Origin: Nereida ignava
GTDB lineage: Bacteria > Pseudomonadota > Alphaproteobacteria > Rhodobacterales > Rhodobacteraceae
Reading direction: 5' to 3'
Length of the DNA stretch: 64,000 nucleotides
NCBI RefSeq assembly: GCF_001049735.1
Contig: NZ_CVPC01000002.1
Span: 124,001-188,000, forward strand
Shown one piece after another: positions 45,735 to 56,292 of the stretch. The position numbers and the translations under genes are program-made. Under the pieces are notes generated by a model that worked only from the letters and a program-made list of their open reading frames with translations, did no database searches and had not been told where the DNA came from. Each line of letters opens with the position of its first letter. The first letter of the stretch is position 1.

Positions 45735-47837
45735 TTATGCGCTTTGCGGTTGTGCTGTGTCCGTATGATCTATGCCGCGCACAACGATGTCGCCTGGATC
45801 AAGGATTAGAGCTATCTTGCCGTCCCCTAAGATCGTTGCAGCGGCGACGCCTGGAATATTGCCGTAAGCATCCTGCAACCCTTTGATGACGACCTGCCTT
45901 TGATCTTGGATTGCATCAATCACGATTGCCGCTTCTTGACCGTCGTCATTGGCAATAAGCAGCGCGATACAATTCTTGAAATCTGTGCGTTTCGGGCTGA
46001 ACCCAAGTTTTTCCGCAAGATCAATAAGCGGCAAAAAGCGCTCTCTGACCTGCACCAGCATGCTATTTGCTCCAAGCGGCTTAAGCTCATCTGGCCCAAG
46101 CATCATGGTTTCGCTGATCGCGGCCAGGGGCATCACTACGGACTGTCCGGCAACATCGATCACCATGCCATCAAGAACGGCGAGGGTAAGCGGCAGGCTG
46201 ATGGAAAATGTCGTGCCCTGTCCAGGCACCGAAGTGATCGTGATACGTCCGCCAAGATTTTGGATGGCGCTTCGAACGACATCCATCCCGACACCACGGC
46301 CCGACAGATTTGACACTTCGGCTGCCGTAGAGAACCCCGGCATAAACAGCAAATTGTCAATTTCAGTATCGCTCAGCAGAACATTTTCTGGAATGAGACC
46401 CTTTTCAATAGCGATCTGCTTCACGCGGTCGCGGTTGATGCCGCCACCGTCATCACTCACCTCAATCACAACGCGACCCGAGCGATGCGCTGCGCGTAGG
46501 CGGACGACACCTTGCTCTGCTTTGCCGTTCGCAACGCGTGTCTCAGCCGCCTCAAGCCCATGATCAACGGCGTTTCGGATCATATGGGTAAGAGGGTCTG
46601 CAAGCCGCTCAATGACCGTTTTGTCGACTTCTGTGTCGTCACCTTCGGTGATCAATTTGACAGATTTTTTCACTGCCGCTGAACTTTCACGCACAATCCG
46701 TGACATCCTTTGGAATAAGGATTTGACGGGTTACGCGCGGATCATCATCACGCTGTCTTGGATGTCGCGGGTAAGGCGCATGAATTCCTCAAGGCCTGCG
46801 TCGACCTCCGTGGAGTTTGAAGCCTGTGCTGACACGATGCTTTGAGACAGCATCGACTGATTAATAACCAATTCGCCCACAAGGTTAACCAGCCTGTCGA
46901 TACGGTCCACATCCACGCGGACCGTCGCTTTGGGTGCTGCTACTTTCTTGCCGTCTGGTTCGGTAGAAGGCTGCTCTGCCGGCTTCACATCAGCCGGTTC
47001 TTCAATGTGGTCGGGTGCGGGGTCTACAGGTTCTGCAGCACTAGCGACATCTGGCAGGTCGATCAGTGGGAGTGGGGCGTCTGTTTGTGGTGTGATTTGC
47101 TTAATTGTGCAAAGCCCATCAACGAAATCGAAAACCTCAAGAACGTCTTCGAACGTACGATCAGTGTCGACAGAAATGTGCCAAGGTATAAAACACTCTG
47201 CATTTGCCAACGCGCCTAAATTCGGCAGCTTCGTCAGGTCGGGTGTGCAGGTGACAGTCCCGAGTTCTGTGAGCGCGCGGAAAAGTTTAGCGGGTTCGTT
47301 GCCGCTTGCGTAGAGTTCTGCGCTGGCCTGAAAGGTGAATGAATGCTGTGCGGGCATTGGCGCGACATCATCTAATCCGAAGTCTTCGTCTAGATCAAAG
47401 CTGAGTACGAGAGGCGCAAATTCAACGGTTTCTTCAACTTCGTCCGACAATAGCGCTTCGAGGTCTGTCAATGTTGCCGCTGTTAGGCTGGGCTCAATCG
47501 GCAATTCATCGCGCGACAGCCGCACGAGGTCTTGCAATATATCGCCTGCTTGAAAAAACGTGCGCATGATGTCGGTGTCAGGTTCAAGAAGGCCAGAGCG
47601 CACATTATCAAGAACACTTTCATAGCAATGTGCAAAATTGACCAAATCATTGAGCCCGAATGCACCCGCACCCCCTTTGATGGAGTGGACGGCGCGGAAA
47701 ACCACGTTGATGGTCTCGGCGGAACGCTCGGGGCTGTCCATTGTTTCAAGGCCATCTTGGAGCGCTTCGAGCAGCTCATCACATTCAATAAAGAACGAGG
47801 CCTTAATTTCAGCAAGGGGGTCAAGTTGGTCAGTCAT
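45735..47837 (-). pseudogene. cheA: cheA, chemotaxis histidine kinase, interrupted by one in-frame TAA
   Basis: A CheA kinase of normal total length (700 sense codons) with a TAA at codon 369 (46731-46733). Upstream: Hpt (P1) with His51 in FRAVHSIKGGAGAFG, a spacer, and the first half of the P3 dimerisation helix (RIDRLVNLVGELVINQ...DSVMMIRA). Downstream in the same frame: PVKSLFQRMSRIVRES, the P4 kinase (MIRNAVDHGLE; DDGGGI; GRGVGMDVV) and P5. The family normally has glutamine (CAA/CAG) at the TAA position (IRAQPVK), so one C-to-T change explains it. Restart at ATG 46706 is conceivable, but AAAGG directly abuts that ATG. Confidence 0.9.
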
Positions 47838-47843
47838 CTGCTT

Positions 47844-48212
47844 TTACCCCGCAACCATTTTAAGCGCGCGCACGAGTTTTTCGGGATCGAACGGCTTCAC
47901 AATCCAGCCCGATGCGCCGGCACTTCGGGCACGCGCCTTGAGGTCTGCACCGCTTTCGGTTGTCAGAACCAAAATTGGCGTGCCCTTGAAGGCTTCGCGC
48001 GCGCGGACCGCTTCGATGAAACCAAAACCATCAAGGCGTGGCATGTTGATATCGGAGATAATTGCGTCTGGCGGGTCCATTGCCTCAAGGGTATCAACCC
48101 AGTGCACCCCGTCTTCGGCCAGCGTTGTTGTCATACCGGCAGCATTCAAAGTGAGCGCGATCATGTCGCGCATGGTTTTGCTGTCATCGACGGCCAAAAT
48201 AGAAAGGCTCAT
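47844..48212 (-). CDS. cheY: CheY-type response regulator (cheY1)
   Basis: A 122-residue receiver domain: Asp9/Asp10, phosphoacceptor Asp54 in ISDINMPRLDGFG, LVLTTE, and a late GWIVKPF with the conserved Lys. Stand-alone. It overlaps the STAS gene by ATGA and precedes cheA by six bases, the usual order STAS-cheY1-cheA. Intact. Confidence 0.94.
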   Translation of the reverse strand: MSLSILAVDDSKTMRDMIALTLNAAGMTTTLAEDGVHWVDTLEAMDPPDAIISDINMPRLDGFGFIEAVRAREAFKGTPILVLTTESGADLKARARSAGASGWIVKPFDPEKLVRALKMVAG

Positions 48213-48523
48213 AGCGTGTCTCCTTGCGGAATAATCTGTGCAAAGGGTGCGCCTAGAAACGCTGTTTGGGCGGCGAATGCATCGCTGCTTGCTGTGATTG
48301 AAAAACTATCAGGGTGGGACTGATGCGCGGCCATTAAGGCTTGCAGGCACAGTGTGCCCACGCTTTCTACAGCGCTTGCATCAATTGCGATATTCGGGAC
48401 GGCGGCTGTAAGCCCCTGCAGAACACCTTCATAAGCTGCTAAATCCAGCTTGGCAGGTAACGTCAGAGTGGCGGATGGGGCCTGAGAGCCATCTAGGGCG
48501 CCCAAATCTGTTCCAGTATTCAC
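48209..48523 (-). CDS. STAS-domain protein heading the che operon
   Basis: A 104-residue STAS-like (SpoIIAA/MlaB-type) domain: LTLPAKLDLAAYEGVLQGL, then NIAIDASAVESVGTLCLQAL, the usual D-S loop region. Such a gene often opens alphaproteobacterial che operons (called cheX or orf2 in different species); its function is not settled. The start is GTG at 48523, seven bases after AGGAG. Its last four bases overlap cheY1. Confidence 0.85.
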   Translation of the reverse strand: MNTGTDLGALDGSQAPSATLTLPAKLDLAAYEGVLQGLTAAVPNIAIDASAVESVGTLCLQALMAAHQSHPDSFSITASSDAFAAQTAFLGAPFAQIIPQGDTL

Positions 48524-48615
48524 GCAATCACTCCTGTTTTGTGCCGTGTTAAGGCTGAGGAGTAGCGGGTGCTCTGTTAAGAAAAGGTTTCCGGCGTGGC
48601 TTTGATTTCTAAAAT

Positions 48616-49569
48616 TTAGCGCGAATTTTTAAGGAATTGCGCACAGCCGATCATGGCTGCGTTGTCATCTTCCACGATCTGTACGGAAAAATCGTCCATA
48701 AACGTAGCAAAGCGCCCTTTATCACGAAAGTTGTCGCCAAAACCCATACGCTCAAAATAGGGTTTCATGGCGCGTGCCACGCCGCCTACGAAATAAACGC
48801 CGCCATAGGGCAGGTGGATCAGAGTGAGATCCCCCGCCACCGCGCCCAAAATCCGAATAAAACTTTCCACTGTCTTTAATGCAATTGCATCACCGTTCTC
48901 TGCGTCATTCATCAGATCGGCTGCGGATTTATCAATGCCGCCCGAGCGCCATGTGTAAACACGTTCAAGGCCGCGACCGGAAAGAACATCTTCCACAGCC
49001 GCAAACCCATGTGCGCTTTTGACGTGGTTTGAAAGATCAAGGTCCTGAGCATCACGCACGGGCAAGCCGATATGACCACTTTCTGCGGCGGCCACATGCA
49101 CACCGTTGCGCAGAGTGATAACACCCGCACAATTAAAGCCTGTGCCTACGTTCAGTACCAGTTTCGTACTTCCGTTTGGCGCCGTTGGGGCATCAATGAC
49201 AGGGGCCAACGCCTCAGGTTCTAATCCTGCCAACCCGTACCCTTGGGCCTGTAGGTCGTTGATAATATGCGCTTCTTTCGCGTTCGTCTGATCAATCAAA
49301 TCTTGCGGGCGGATGATCCACGACAGATTTGTCAGCGTGCCGATACCGTCCTTGATGGGGCCTGCCAGTGCTACGCAAATGCCGTTAATGTCTTGGTCTT
49401 TATGTGCACTCAAGTACTCGGTCAAAATGCCCGAAAGACCATCGCGGGCCGCATTCAAAAAACGCGCGTTCGTAGAGACGTCCAGAACACCGTCACGGGC
49501 CAAGCCACAACGGGTGTTTGTACCACCAATATCCACAACCAGATCGATGCCAGACTTCGATTTTGTCAT
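48616..49569 (-). CDS. glk: glucokinase
   Basis: A 317-residue kinase of the ROK-unrelated Glk family that phosphorylates glucose. The phosphate loop is LVVDIGGTNTRCGLA; GTGFNCAGVI and ESGHIGLP, which form the active-site region, are intact. ATG at 49569 is nine bases after AAGGGG and is preferred over a frame open to 49680. It is divergent from guaB and monocistronic. It feeds the zwf-pgl-pgi products encoded elsewhere in the window. Confidence 0.95.
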   Translation of the reverse strand: MTKSKSGIDLVVDIGGTNTRCGLARDGVLDVSTNARFLNAARDGLSGILTEYLSAHKDQDINGICVALAGPIKDGIGTLTNLSWIIRPQDLIDQTNAKEAHIINDLQAQGYGLAGLEPEALAPVIDAPTAPNGSTKLVLNVGTGFNCAGVITLRNGVHVAAAESGHIGLPVRDAQDLDLSNHVKSAHGFAAVEDVLSGRGLERVYTWRSGGIDKSAADLMNDAENGDAIALKTVESFIRILGAVAGDLTLIHLPYGGVYFVGGVARAMKPYFERMGFGDNFRDKGRFATFMDDFSVQIVEDDNAAMIGCAQFLKNSR

Positions 49570-49637
49570 ACCAAAAGGCCCCTTAGAACATGCTTGGCAC
49601 TCCGTACCTTCGTCTGGCGTGTTGGGCAAGCGGTTGA

Positions 49638-51188
<1,551 letters not shown>

Positions 51189-51239
51189 TATAACAATGCT
51201 GTATGGGGTGATGCTCATATAATACATGAGGATTAACCA

Positions 51240-52376
51240 ATGACCCCTGCAGCACGCTATGCCGCCGCAATTGATGTACTAGACCAAATTTTGGACGGCC
51301 AGCCTGCGGAAGCGGCACTTTTGAAGTGGGCGCGCGGCAACCGTTACGCAGGTTCCAAAGACCGTGCGGCGGTTCGCGACCATGTGTTCGATTGTTTGCG
51401 CTCCAAAGCGTCTTTTGCGGCTAAAGGCGGTGGTCAGACGGGGCGCGCGATCGTTGCGGGATGTTTGTTGGCGCAAAATGCTGATCTAGACGAAGTTTTT
51501 TCTGGGCAGGGTTATGCCGCTGCACGCCTTGATGATGCAGAACTGGCACGTCTTGCCCCTGATGCGGATGCAGTGGATCTGCCTGAATGGCTATTGCCAA
51601 AGCTGCGCGACGTGGCAGGGCCTGATTTTCAAAAGCTAACTGAGCAGTTTCGGCAGCGGGCAGATGTCTTCTTACGTGTGAATACGCAGAAAATTGACAT
51701 TAGAAATGCCGAACAGTCGCTTGATAAAGAAGGAATTTCTACTTCAAATCTTGCCGGAGCCACTACAGCGCTGCGCGTCACATCAGGGGCGCGGCAAGTC
51801 GCCCGAAGCGCGCCGTTTTTGTCTGGTGAAGTTGAATTACAAGACGCGTCCAGCCAAAAGGCATGCCTGATGCTTGGTGCGGCGGATGGTGAGACGTTGC
51901 TGGACTATTGTGCGGGGGGTGGCGGCAAATCACTTGCACTGGCTGCTATGGGCTACACAGTGACCGCCCATGATGCTGACCCGAAGCGCATGAAAGATAT
52001 CGGCCCACGTGCAGAGCGGGCAGGCGTCACAATTCCTCAAGTTACCGAAATTACCCAGCAATTTGATACTGTTGTCATTGATGCACCGTGTTCAGGCAGC
52101 GGGACGTGGCGCCGTACACCGGATGCGAAATGGCGCTTTACGGAGCAAGATTTGGCGGATTTGGTCGAACTTCAGCGTGATATTATCGGGCAGGCTCAAG
52201 GCCACGCACTTAGGCGGTTTGTTTACATGACATGTTCGTTGCTGCGTGATGAAAACGACGATCAAGTAGCGTTTGTTGAGGCTTCGCTGCCAAAGTGGAC
52301 ATGTGTCCGCCAAGAACGCTTTGCGATGGATCAGGACGGAGATGGCTTCTTTTGTGCGATTTTTGAGCAAGCCTAG
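51240..52376 (+). CDS. RsmB/NOP-family RNA (cytosine-5) methyltransferase
   Basis: A 378-residue methyltransferase. A helical N-terminal domain, an RNA-binding segment and a SAM domain (LDYCAGGGGKSLALAAMG) are present. The two catalytic cysteines lie in IDAPCSGSGTWRR and MTCSLLRDEND. It modifies C5 of cytosine in rRNA; whether it is the orthologue of rsmB or another NOP-type enzyme is unclear. GAGG lies about eight bases upstream. It follows guaB by about 50 bases. Confidence 0.9.
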   Translation: MTPAARYAAAIDVLDQILDGQPAEAALLKWARGNRYAGSKDRAAVRDHVFDCLRSKASFAAKGGGQTGRAIVAGCLLAQNADLDEVFSGQGYAAARLDDAELARLAPDADAVDLPEWLLPKLRDVAGPDFQKLTEQFRQRADVFLRVNTQKIDIRNAEQSLDKEGISTSNLAGATTALRVTSGARQVARSAPFLSGEVELQDASSQKACLMLGAADGETLLDYCAGGGGKSLALAAMGYTVTAHDADPKRMKDIGPRAERAGVTIPQVTEITQQFDTVVIDAPCSGSGTWRRTPDAKWRFTEQDLADLVELQRDIIGQAQGHALRRFVYMTCSLLRDENDDQVAFVEASLPKWTCVRQERFAMDQDGDGFFCAIFEQA

Positions 52377-52469
52377 GGTGTTTAGCATGTCTGGTGTTTA
52401 GCACTTCGTTAATCAACTTTATTATAATGAATACACTTTAAGGTTGTGTCCACCTAAAGATAACCCGCA

Positions 52470-52485
52470 TTAAGTGTTTATTAAC
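52470..52485 (+). promoter_or_regulatory. CtrA-type box upstream of cckA
   Basis: TTAAGTGTTTATTAAC is an exact match to the alphaproteobacterial CtrA consensus TTAA-N7-TTAAC. It lies 28-43 bases before the first possible cckA start, in the promoter region. CckA phosphorylates CtrA through ChpT, so direct autoregulation is suggested. Confidence 0.65.
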
Positions 52486-52528
52486 CAGTAACGGGCATAT
52501 GTGCGTTGGTTAGATGGGGAACACTTGG

Positions 52529-54850
52529 ATGCGATTTGCACCAGCGACACAAAGGCTTTTGCGTGATGCGGGGCTTCAACTTGGGCTTTTGGTGCTCGGG
52601 GTTGGGCTTGTCGGCCTGTCTACGCTTACGGATATTCGTCTGGACGAAACCGTTATGGGCGTTGGCGTTCTGCTAAGCTGTGCCGCGTTGATGTGGTCAG
52701 TCCTTGGGGCGCGGCGTGGTGCGCATTCTGAGCGCCTAGAGTTACTACGCGAAGTCTGTGAGGCTGATCCCGTTAGAACGTTTATTGTCGATCCAGAAGG
52801 TGAAGTGCTGTTTCGCAACGCAATGGCGCGGACTGATCCAACGGCCACGGCTGATGCGGTTGGTAAAGACCTGACGATGGCTGCGGTCATCCGTCCTTTG
52901 TTTGCTAATCCAGCAGGCGTGGTGAACCGCCTTCATACGCAAGCGACCAAACAGGGCACCGGGCAAGAGGACCTGATTACCCGACAGGGGCAAATGCGAC
53001 TTAGCGTGCAGCACCTTGAGGGCTGCGGTTTTGTGTGGCGGCTTGAGCAAATGCGTCCAACTGGCGGTGTCGGGCAGGGTGATAGCATCGCACTTCCCAT
53101 GATGACTGTGTCTAAAACCGATACGGTTCTATTTATGAATGACGCCTGCCGCAAATTTCTAGGCGGGCGCCCGAAACGGCTGGGCGATATTATTCGCGAT
53201 ATGCCGCTTGCCTCTGACTGCATCCACCGTGTCGCTACAGAACAGGGGCACGCGAGCGTTCGGGTGTGTGACGTGGCCGGACCTGACGGGCGTCGCGAGA
53301 TTTTCTTTTTCCCAGTGACTATGGCCCAGCCAACGACACTCAGCGGCCCCGAACCCCTTGCGGTGCTCAACAGTTTGCCGATGGCAGTTGTGACAATTGG
53401 GTCTGACGGCATAGTGCAAAGTGCTAACGCCGCCGCCTGTTTGGCCCTTAAGGAAGATCAGGTGGTAGGCAAGCCAATCGCAGCCCTTGTGGGCGGGCTT
53501 GGCCGCGACGTGAGCCATTGGGTGGCCCAAGCCGCGGCTGGTCACAAACTGAGCAAACCTGAAGTATTGCGCGTGTTGAATACGGATCAAGACAGATACC
53601 TTGAAATTACGCTGTGCCAGCTGGACGGCATGAACAGCAATTCGGTTGTAGCGCTGATCAATGACGCGACCGAGCTTAAGACCCTTCAGGCGCAATTTGT
53701 TCAAAGCCAAAAAATGCAGGCAATTGGCCAACTCGCAGGCGGCGTTGCGCATGATTTCAACAACTTGCTCACCGCCATTTCTGGGCATTGCGATCTTTTG
53801 TTGCTGCGCCATGATCAAGATGACGAGGAATATCCCGACCTCCTTCAAATTCACCAAAACGCCAACCGCGCGGCCTCGCTCGTACGTCAATTGCTGGCGT
53901 TTTCACGCAAACAGAACCTTAAAATGGAAGTGGTTGACCTGCGCACCACGCTTTCTGAATTGACCCATCTGTTGGACCGGCTTGTGGGCGAAAAAGTGCA
54001 ACTTGAACTGACCCATGATCCCTCGCTTGGGCCTGTGCGCGCTGACAAGCGCCAACTTGAGCAGGTCTTGATGAATTTGGTCGTCAACGCGCGGGATGCC
54101 ATGGTCGATGGTGGTAAAATCACCATTGATACAGAGGCTTATACGGTCACAGAAGTGCAGGAACGTGATAGTGCTGCCGTGCCAATCGGTGATTATGCCA
54201 AAGTCACTGTTTGTGACGAAGGCATCGGTATTCCGCCCGAGCAGTTAAGTAAGATCTTTGAGCCGTTCTTCACGACCAAGAAAACCGGTGAGGGGACAGG
54301 GCTTGGCCTGTCGACGGCCTACGGCATCGTCAAGCAGACGGGTGGCTTCATTTTTGCAGAAAGCGTTGTGGGGCGCGGTGCGTCGTTCAAGCTTTTGTTT
54401 CCGATGTTCGATGGCGCAACAGTCGCGCCCCCACTTCCACCGGCCGCAAAGCCCGTTGAGCAAGTCGTTCAAGATACAGGCGTGATCATGCTTGTAGAGG
54501 ACGAAGCGCCCGTTCGCGCCTTTGCGTCTCGGGCGCTAAAAATGCAAGGTTTCACGGTGATTGAGGCGGACTGTGCCGAGATGGCGCTTGAAAAGCTTGA
54601 GACCATGGATACCAAGATTGATATGTTCCTCACGGACGTTGTGATGCCTGGTCTTGATGGACCAACGTGGGTCCGCCAAGCGCTTAAGGGCCGTCCGGAT
54701 ACGCGCGTTGTATTTGTGTCGGGCTACGCTGAAGACGCGTTCAAAGAAGGGGAACAAGCGATTCCCAATGCTGTGTTCTTGCCTAAGCCGTTTTCGTTGT
54801 CTGAATTAACCAATACGGTCAAAGCGCAACTACACGACGAGCCGGCATAA
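52529..54850 (+). CDS. cckA: cell-cycle hybrid histidine kinase CckA
   Basis: About 773 residues. Two N-terminal transmembrane helices are followed by PAS-like segments, then the HisKA domain with phosphoacceptor in [13 protein letters not shown] (His about 408). Next come HATPase motifs ([26 protein letters not shown]) and a C-terminal receiver with Asp about 703 in [11 protein letters not shown]. CckA is the top kinase of the CckA-ChpT-CtrA phosphorelay that controls motility, gene transfer agents and cell-cycle traits. The order cckA-recA-alaS is usual in roseobacters. ATG 52514 is an alternative start, but GGGGA is eight bases before 52529. Confidence 0.92.
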   Translation: MRFAPATQRLLRDAGLQLGLLVLGVGLVGLSTLTDIRLDETVMGVGVLLSCAALMWSVLGARRGAHSERLELLREVCEADPVRTFIVDPEGEVLFRNAMARTDPTATADAVGKDLTMAAVIRPLFANPAGVVNRLHTQATKQGTGQEDLITRQGQMRLSVQHLEGCGFVWRLEQMRPTGGVGQGDSIALPMMTVSKTDTVLFMNDACRKFLGGRPKRLGDIIRDMPLASDCIHRVATEQGHASVRVCDVAGPDGRREIFFFPVTMAQPTTLSGPEPLAVLNSLPMAVVTIGSDGIVQSANAAACLALKEDQVVGKPIAALVGGLGRDVSHWVAQAAAGHKLSKPEVLRVLNTDQDRYLEITLCQLDGMNSNSVVALINDATELKTLQAQFVQSQKMQAIGQLAGGVAHDFNNLLTAISGHCDLLLLRHDQDDEEYPDLLQIHQNANRAASLVRQLLAFSRKQNLKMEVVDLRTTLSELTHLLDRLVGEKVQLELTHDPSLGPVRADKRQLEQVLMNLVVNARDAMVDGGKITIDTEAYTVTEVQERDSAAVPIGDYAKVTVCDEGIGIPPEQLSKIFEPFFTTKKTGEGTGLGLSTAYGIVKQTGGFIFAESVVGRGASFKLLFPMFDGATVAPPLPPAAKPVEQVVQDTGVIMLVEDEAPVRAFASRALKMQGFTVIEADCAEMALEKLETMDTKIDMFLTDVVMPGLDGPTWVRQALKGRPDTRVVFVSGYAEDAFKEGEQAIPNAVFLPKPFSLSELTNTVKAQLHDEPA

Positions 54851-54927
54851 ATTCGCTGATCTTCATATTTTTATGGGTGTTCAAGCTGCGTTTACTTAGG
54901 CGCGCTATGAGCTAACTACGATTTATG

Positions 54928-54956
54928 TTGAAATGTTCTCTTTTTGATCTCATAAC
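54928..54956 (+). promoter_or_regulatory. recA promoter with embedded SOS (LexA) box
   Basis: A -35-like TTGAAA (54928-54933) and a -10-like CATAAC (54951-54956) are separated by 17 bases. The spacer holds GTTCTCTTTTTGATC (54935-54949), an exact GTTC-N7-GATC, the SOS box described in Rhodobacter. LexA bound here would cover the promoter. The recA ATG is 76 bases downstream. Confidence 0.8.
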
Positions 54957-55031
54957 GAGAAAAGCAGAACAGGGCGTGAACATGTGAGTGATTGCTCAGG
55001 GTGTTGCGCTGTGAAATAAGGGAATAAACTC

Positions 55032-56114
55032 ATGGCACAGGCAGATCTACTCACGATGGACAAAAAAGCTTCTGATAAACAAAAAGCGCTCGATAGCGCG
55101 CTGTCGCAGATTGAACGCCAATTCGGCAAAGGCTCGATCATGAAATTGGGTGGTGAGAACGCCATTCAGCAGATCGAGGCGACGTCAACTGGTTCACTCG
55201 GCCTTGATATCGCCTTGGGCATTGGCGGTTTGCCAAAAGGCCGTATCGTTGAAATTTATGGTCCCGAAAGCTCTGGTAAGACCACGCTGACGCTTCACTG
55301 TGTTGCTGAGGAACAGAAAAAGGGCGGCGTTTGTGCGTTCGTTGACGCGGAACACGCGCTTGACCCGCAATATGCTAAAAAGCTGGGCGTTAACCTTGAT
55401 GAGTTGCTGATTTCTCAACCCGACACGGGTGAGCAAGCACTCGAAATTACTGATACGCTTGTTCGTTCTGGCGCGGTTAACCTTGTGGTTGTCGACTCTG
55501 TTGCGGCACTGACCCCAAAGTCGGAGCTTGAGGGTGATATGGGTGACAGCAGCGTGGGTGTGCACGCCCGCTTGATGTCCCAGGCGATGCGTAAATTGAC
55601 GGGTTCGATTGCGCGTAGCAACTGCATGGTAATCTTCATTAACCAGATCCGTATGAAGATCGGTGTGATGTTTGGTAGCCCTGAGACAACTACTGGTGGT
55701 AACGCGCTTAAATTCTACAGTTCTGTCCGCCTCGATATCCGCCGCATTGGCGCCATCAAGGACCGCGATGAAATTGTTGGTAACCAGACCCGTGTGAAAG
55801 TTGTGAAAAACAAAGTCGCACCACCGTTCAAACAAGTTGAGTTTGATATCATGTACGGTGAAGGCATTTCCAAAATGGGCGAACTGCTCGATTTGGGTGT
55901 GAAAGCAGGTGTCGTTGAGAAATCTGGCGCGTGGTTTAGCTACGGCGATGAACGCATGGGGCAGGGCCGTGAGAATTCCAAGAACTTCTTGCGCGAAAAC
56001 CCCAAAGTTGCGTGGGAAATCGAAGATAAAATCCGCGGGGCGCACGGTTTGGATTTCGAGATGCCAAAAGAAGAACAAGTCAAAGATGACGGTGATGATG
56101 TCCTAGACGAATAA
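55032..56114 (+). CDS. recA: recombinase RecA
   Basis: A 360-residue DNA-strand exchange and LexA-coprotease protein. Walker A is [15 protein letters not shown], the DNA-contact loops include [20 protein letters not shown], and the acidic C-terminus (DDGDDVLDE) is normal. AAGGGAAT lies before the ATG. It is regulated by an SOS box within its promoter and followed by a terminator. Confidence 0.98.
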   Translation: MAQADLLTMDKKASDKQKALDSALSQIERQFGKGSIMKLGGENAIQQIEATSTGSLGLDIALGIGGLPKGRIVEIYGPESSGKTTLTLHCVAEEQKKGGVCAFVDAEHALDPQYAKKLGVNLDELLISQPDTGEQALEITDTLVRSGAVNLVVVDSVAALTPKSELEGDMGDSSVGVHARLMSQAMRKLTGSIARSNCMVIFINQIRMKIGVMFGSPETTTGGNALKFYSSVRLDIRRIGAIKDRDEIVGNQTRVKVVKNKVAPPFKQVEFDIMYGEGISKMGELLDLGVKAGVVEKSGAWFSYGDERMGQGRENSKNFLRENPKVAWEIEDKIRGAHGLDFEMPKEEQVKDDGDDVLDE

Positions 56115-56152
56115 TGGGCGATGCACGTTAGTCTGTTGTAACGCTAATTTAG

Positions 56153-56183
56153 AAAGGGCTGGTACGTAAGTGCTGGCCCTTTT
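56153..56183 (+). terminator. Rho-independent terminator after recA
   Basis: AAAGGGCTGG (56153-56162) pairs with CTGGCCCTTT (56173-56182) with two G-U pairs around a ten-base loop, followed by a short T run. Confidence 0.7.
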
Positions 56184-56292
56184 GGTTTGTAAGTGAGGTT
56201 TCGCCGCAGGTGCAATGACCATGGACACCTTGGGCCTGCAGGGATAAATCAGAGTGAATTAACTTGCCACCGATAACCCTAAGGGCCTCCTG

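Noticed and set aside
45450-46733. Selenocysteine or pyrrolysine insertion at the internal stops
   Set aside because: Both internal codons are TAA, whereas selenocysteine uses TGA and pyrrolysine TAG; no SECIS-like element was sought successfully, and the family residue at the cheA site is Gln.
55194-56078. 294-codon open frame antisense to recA
   Set aside because: Shadow of recA, which is unambiguous.
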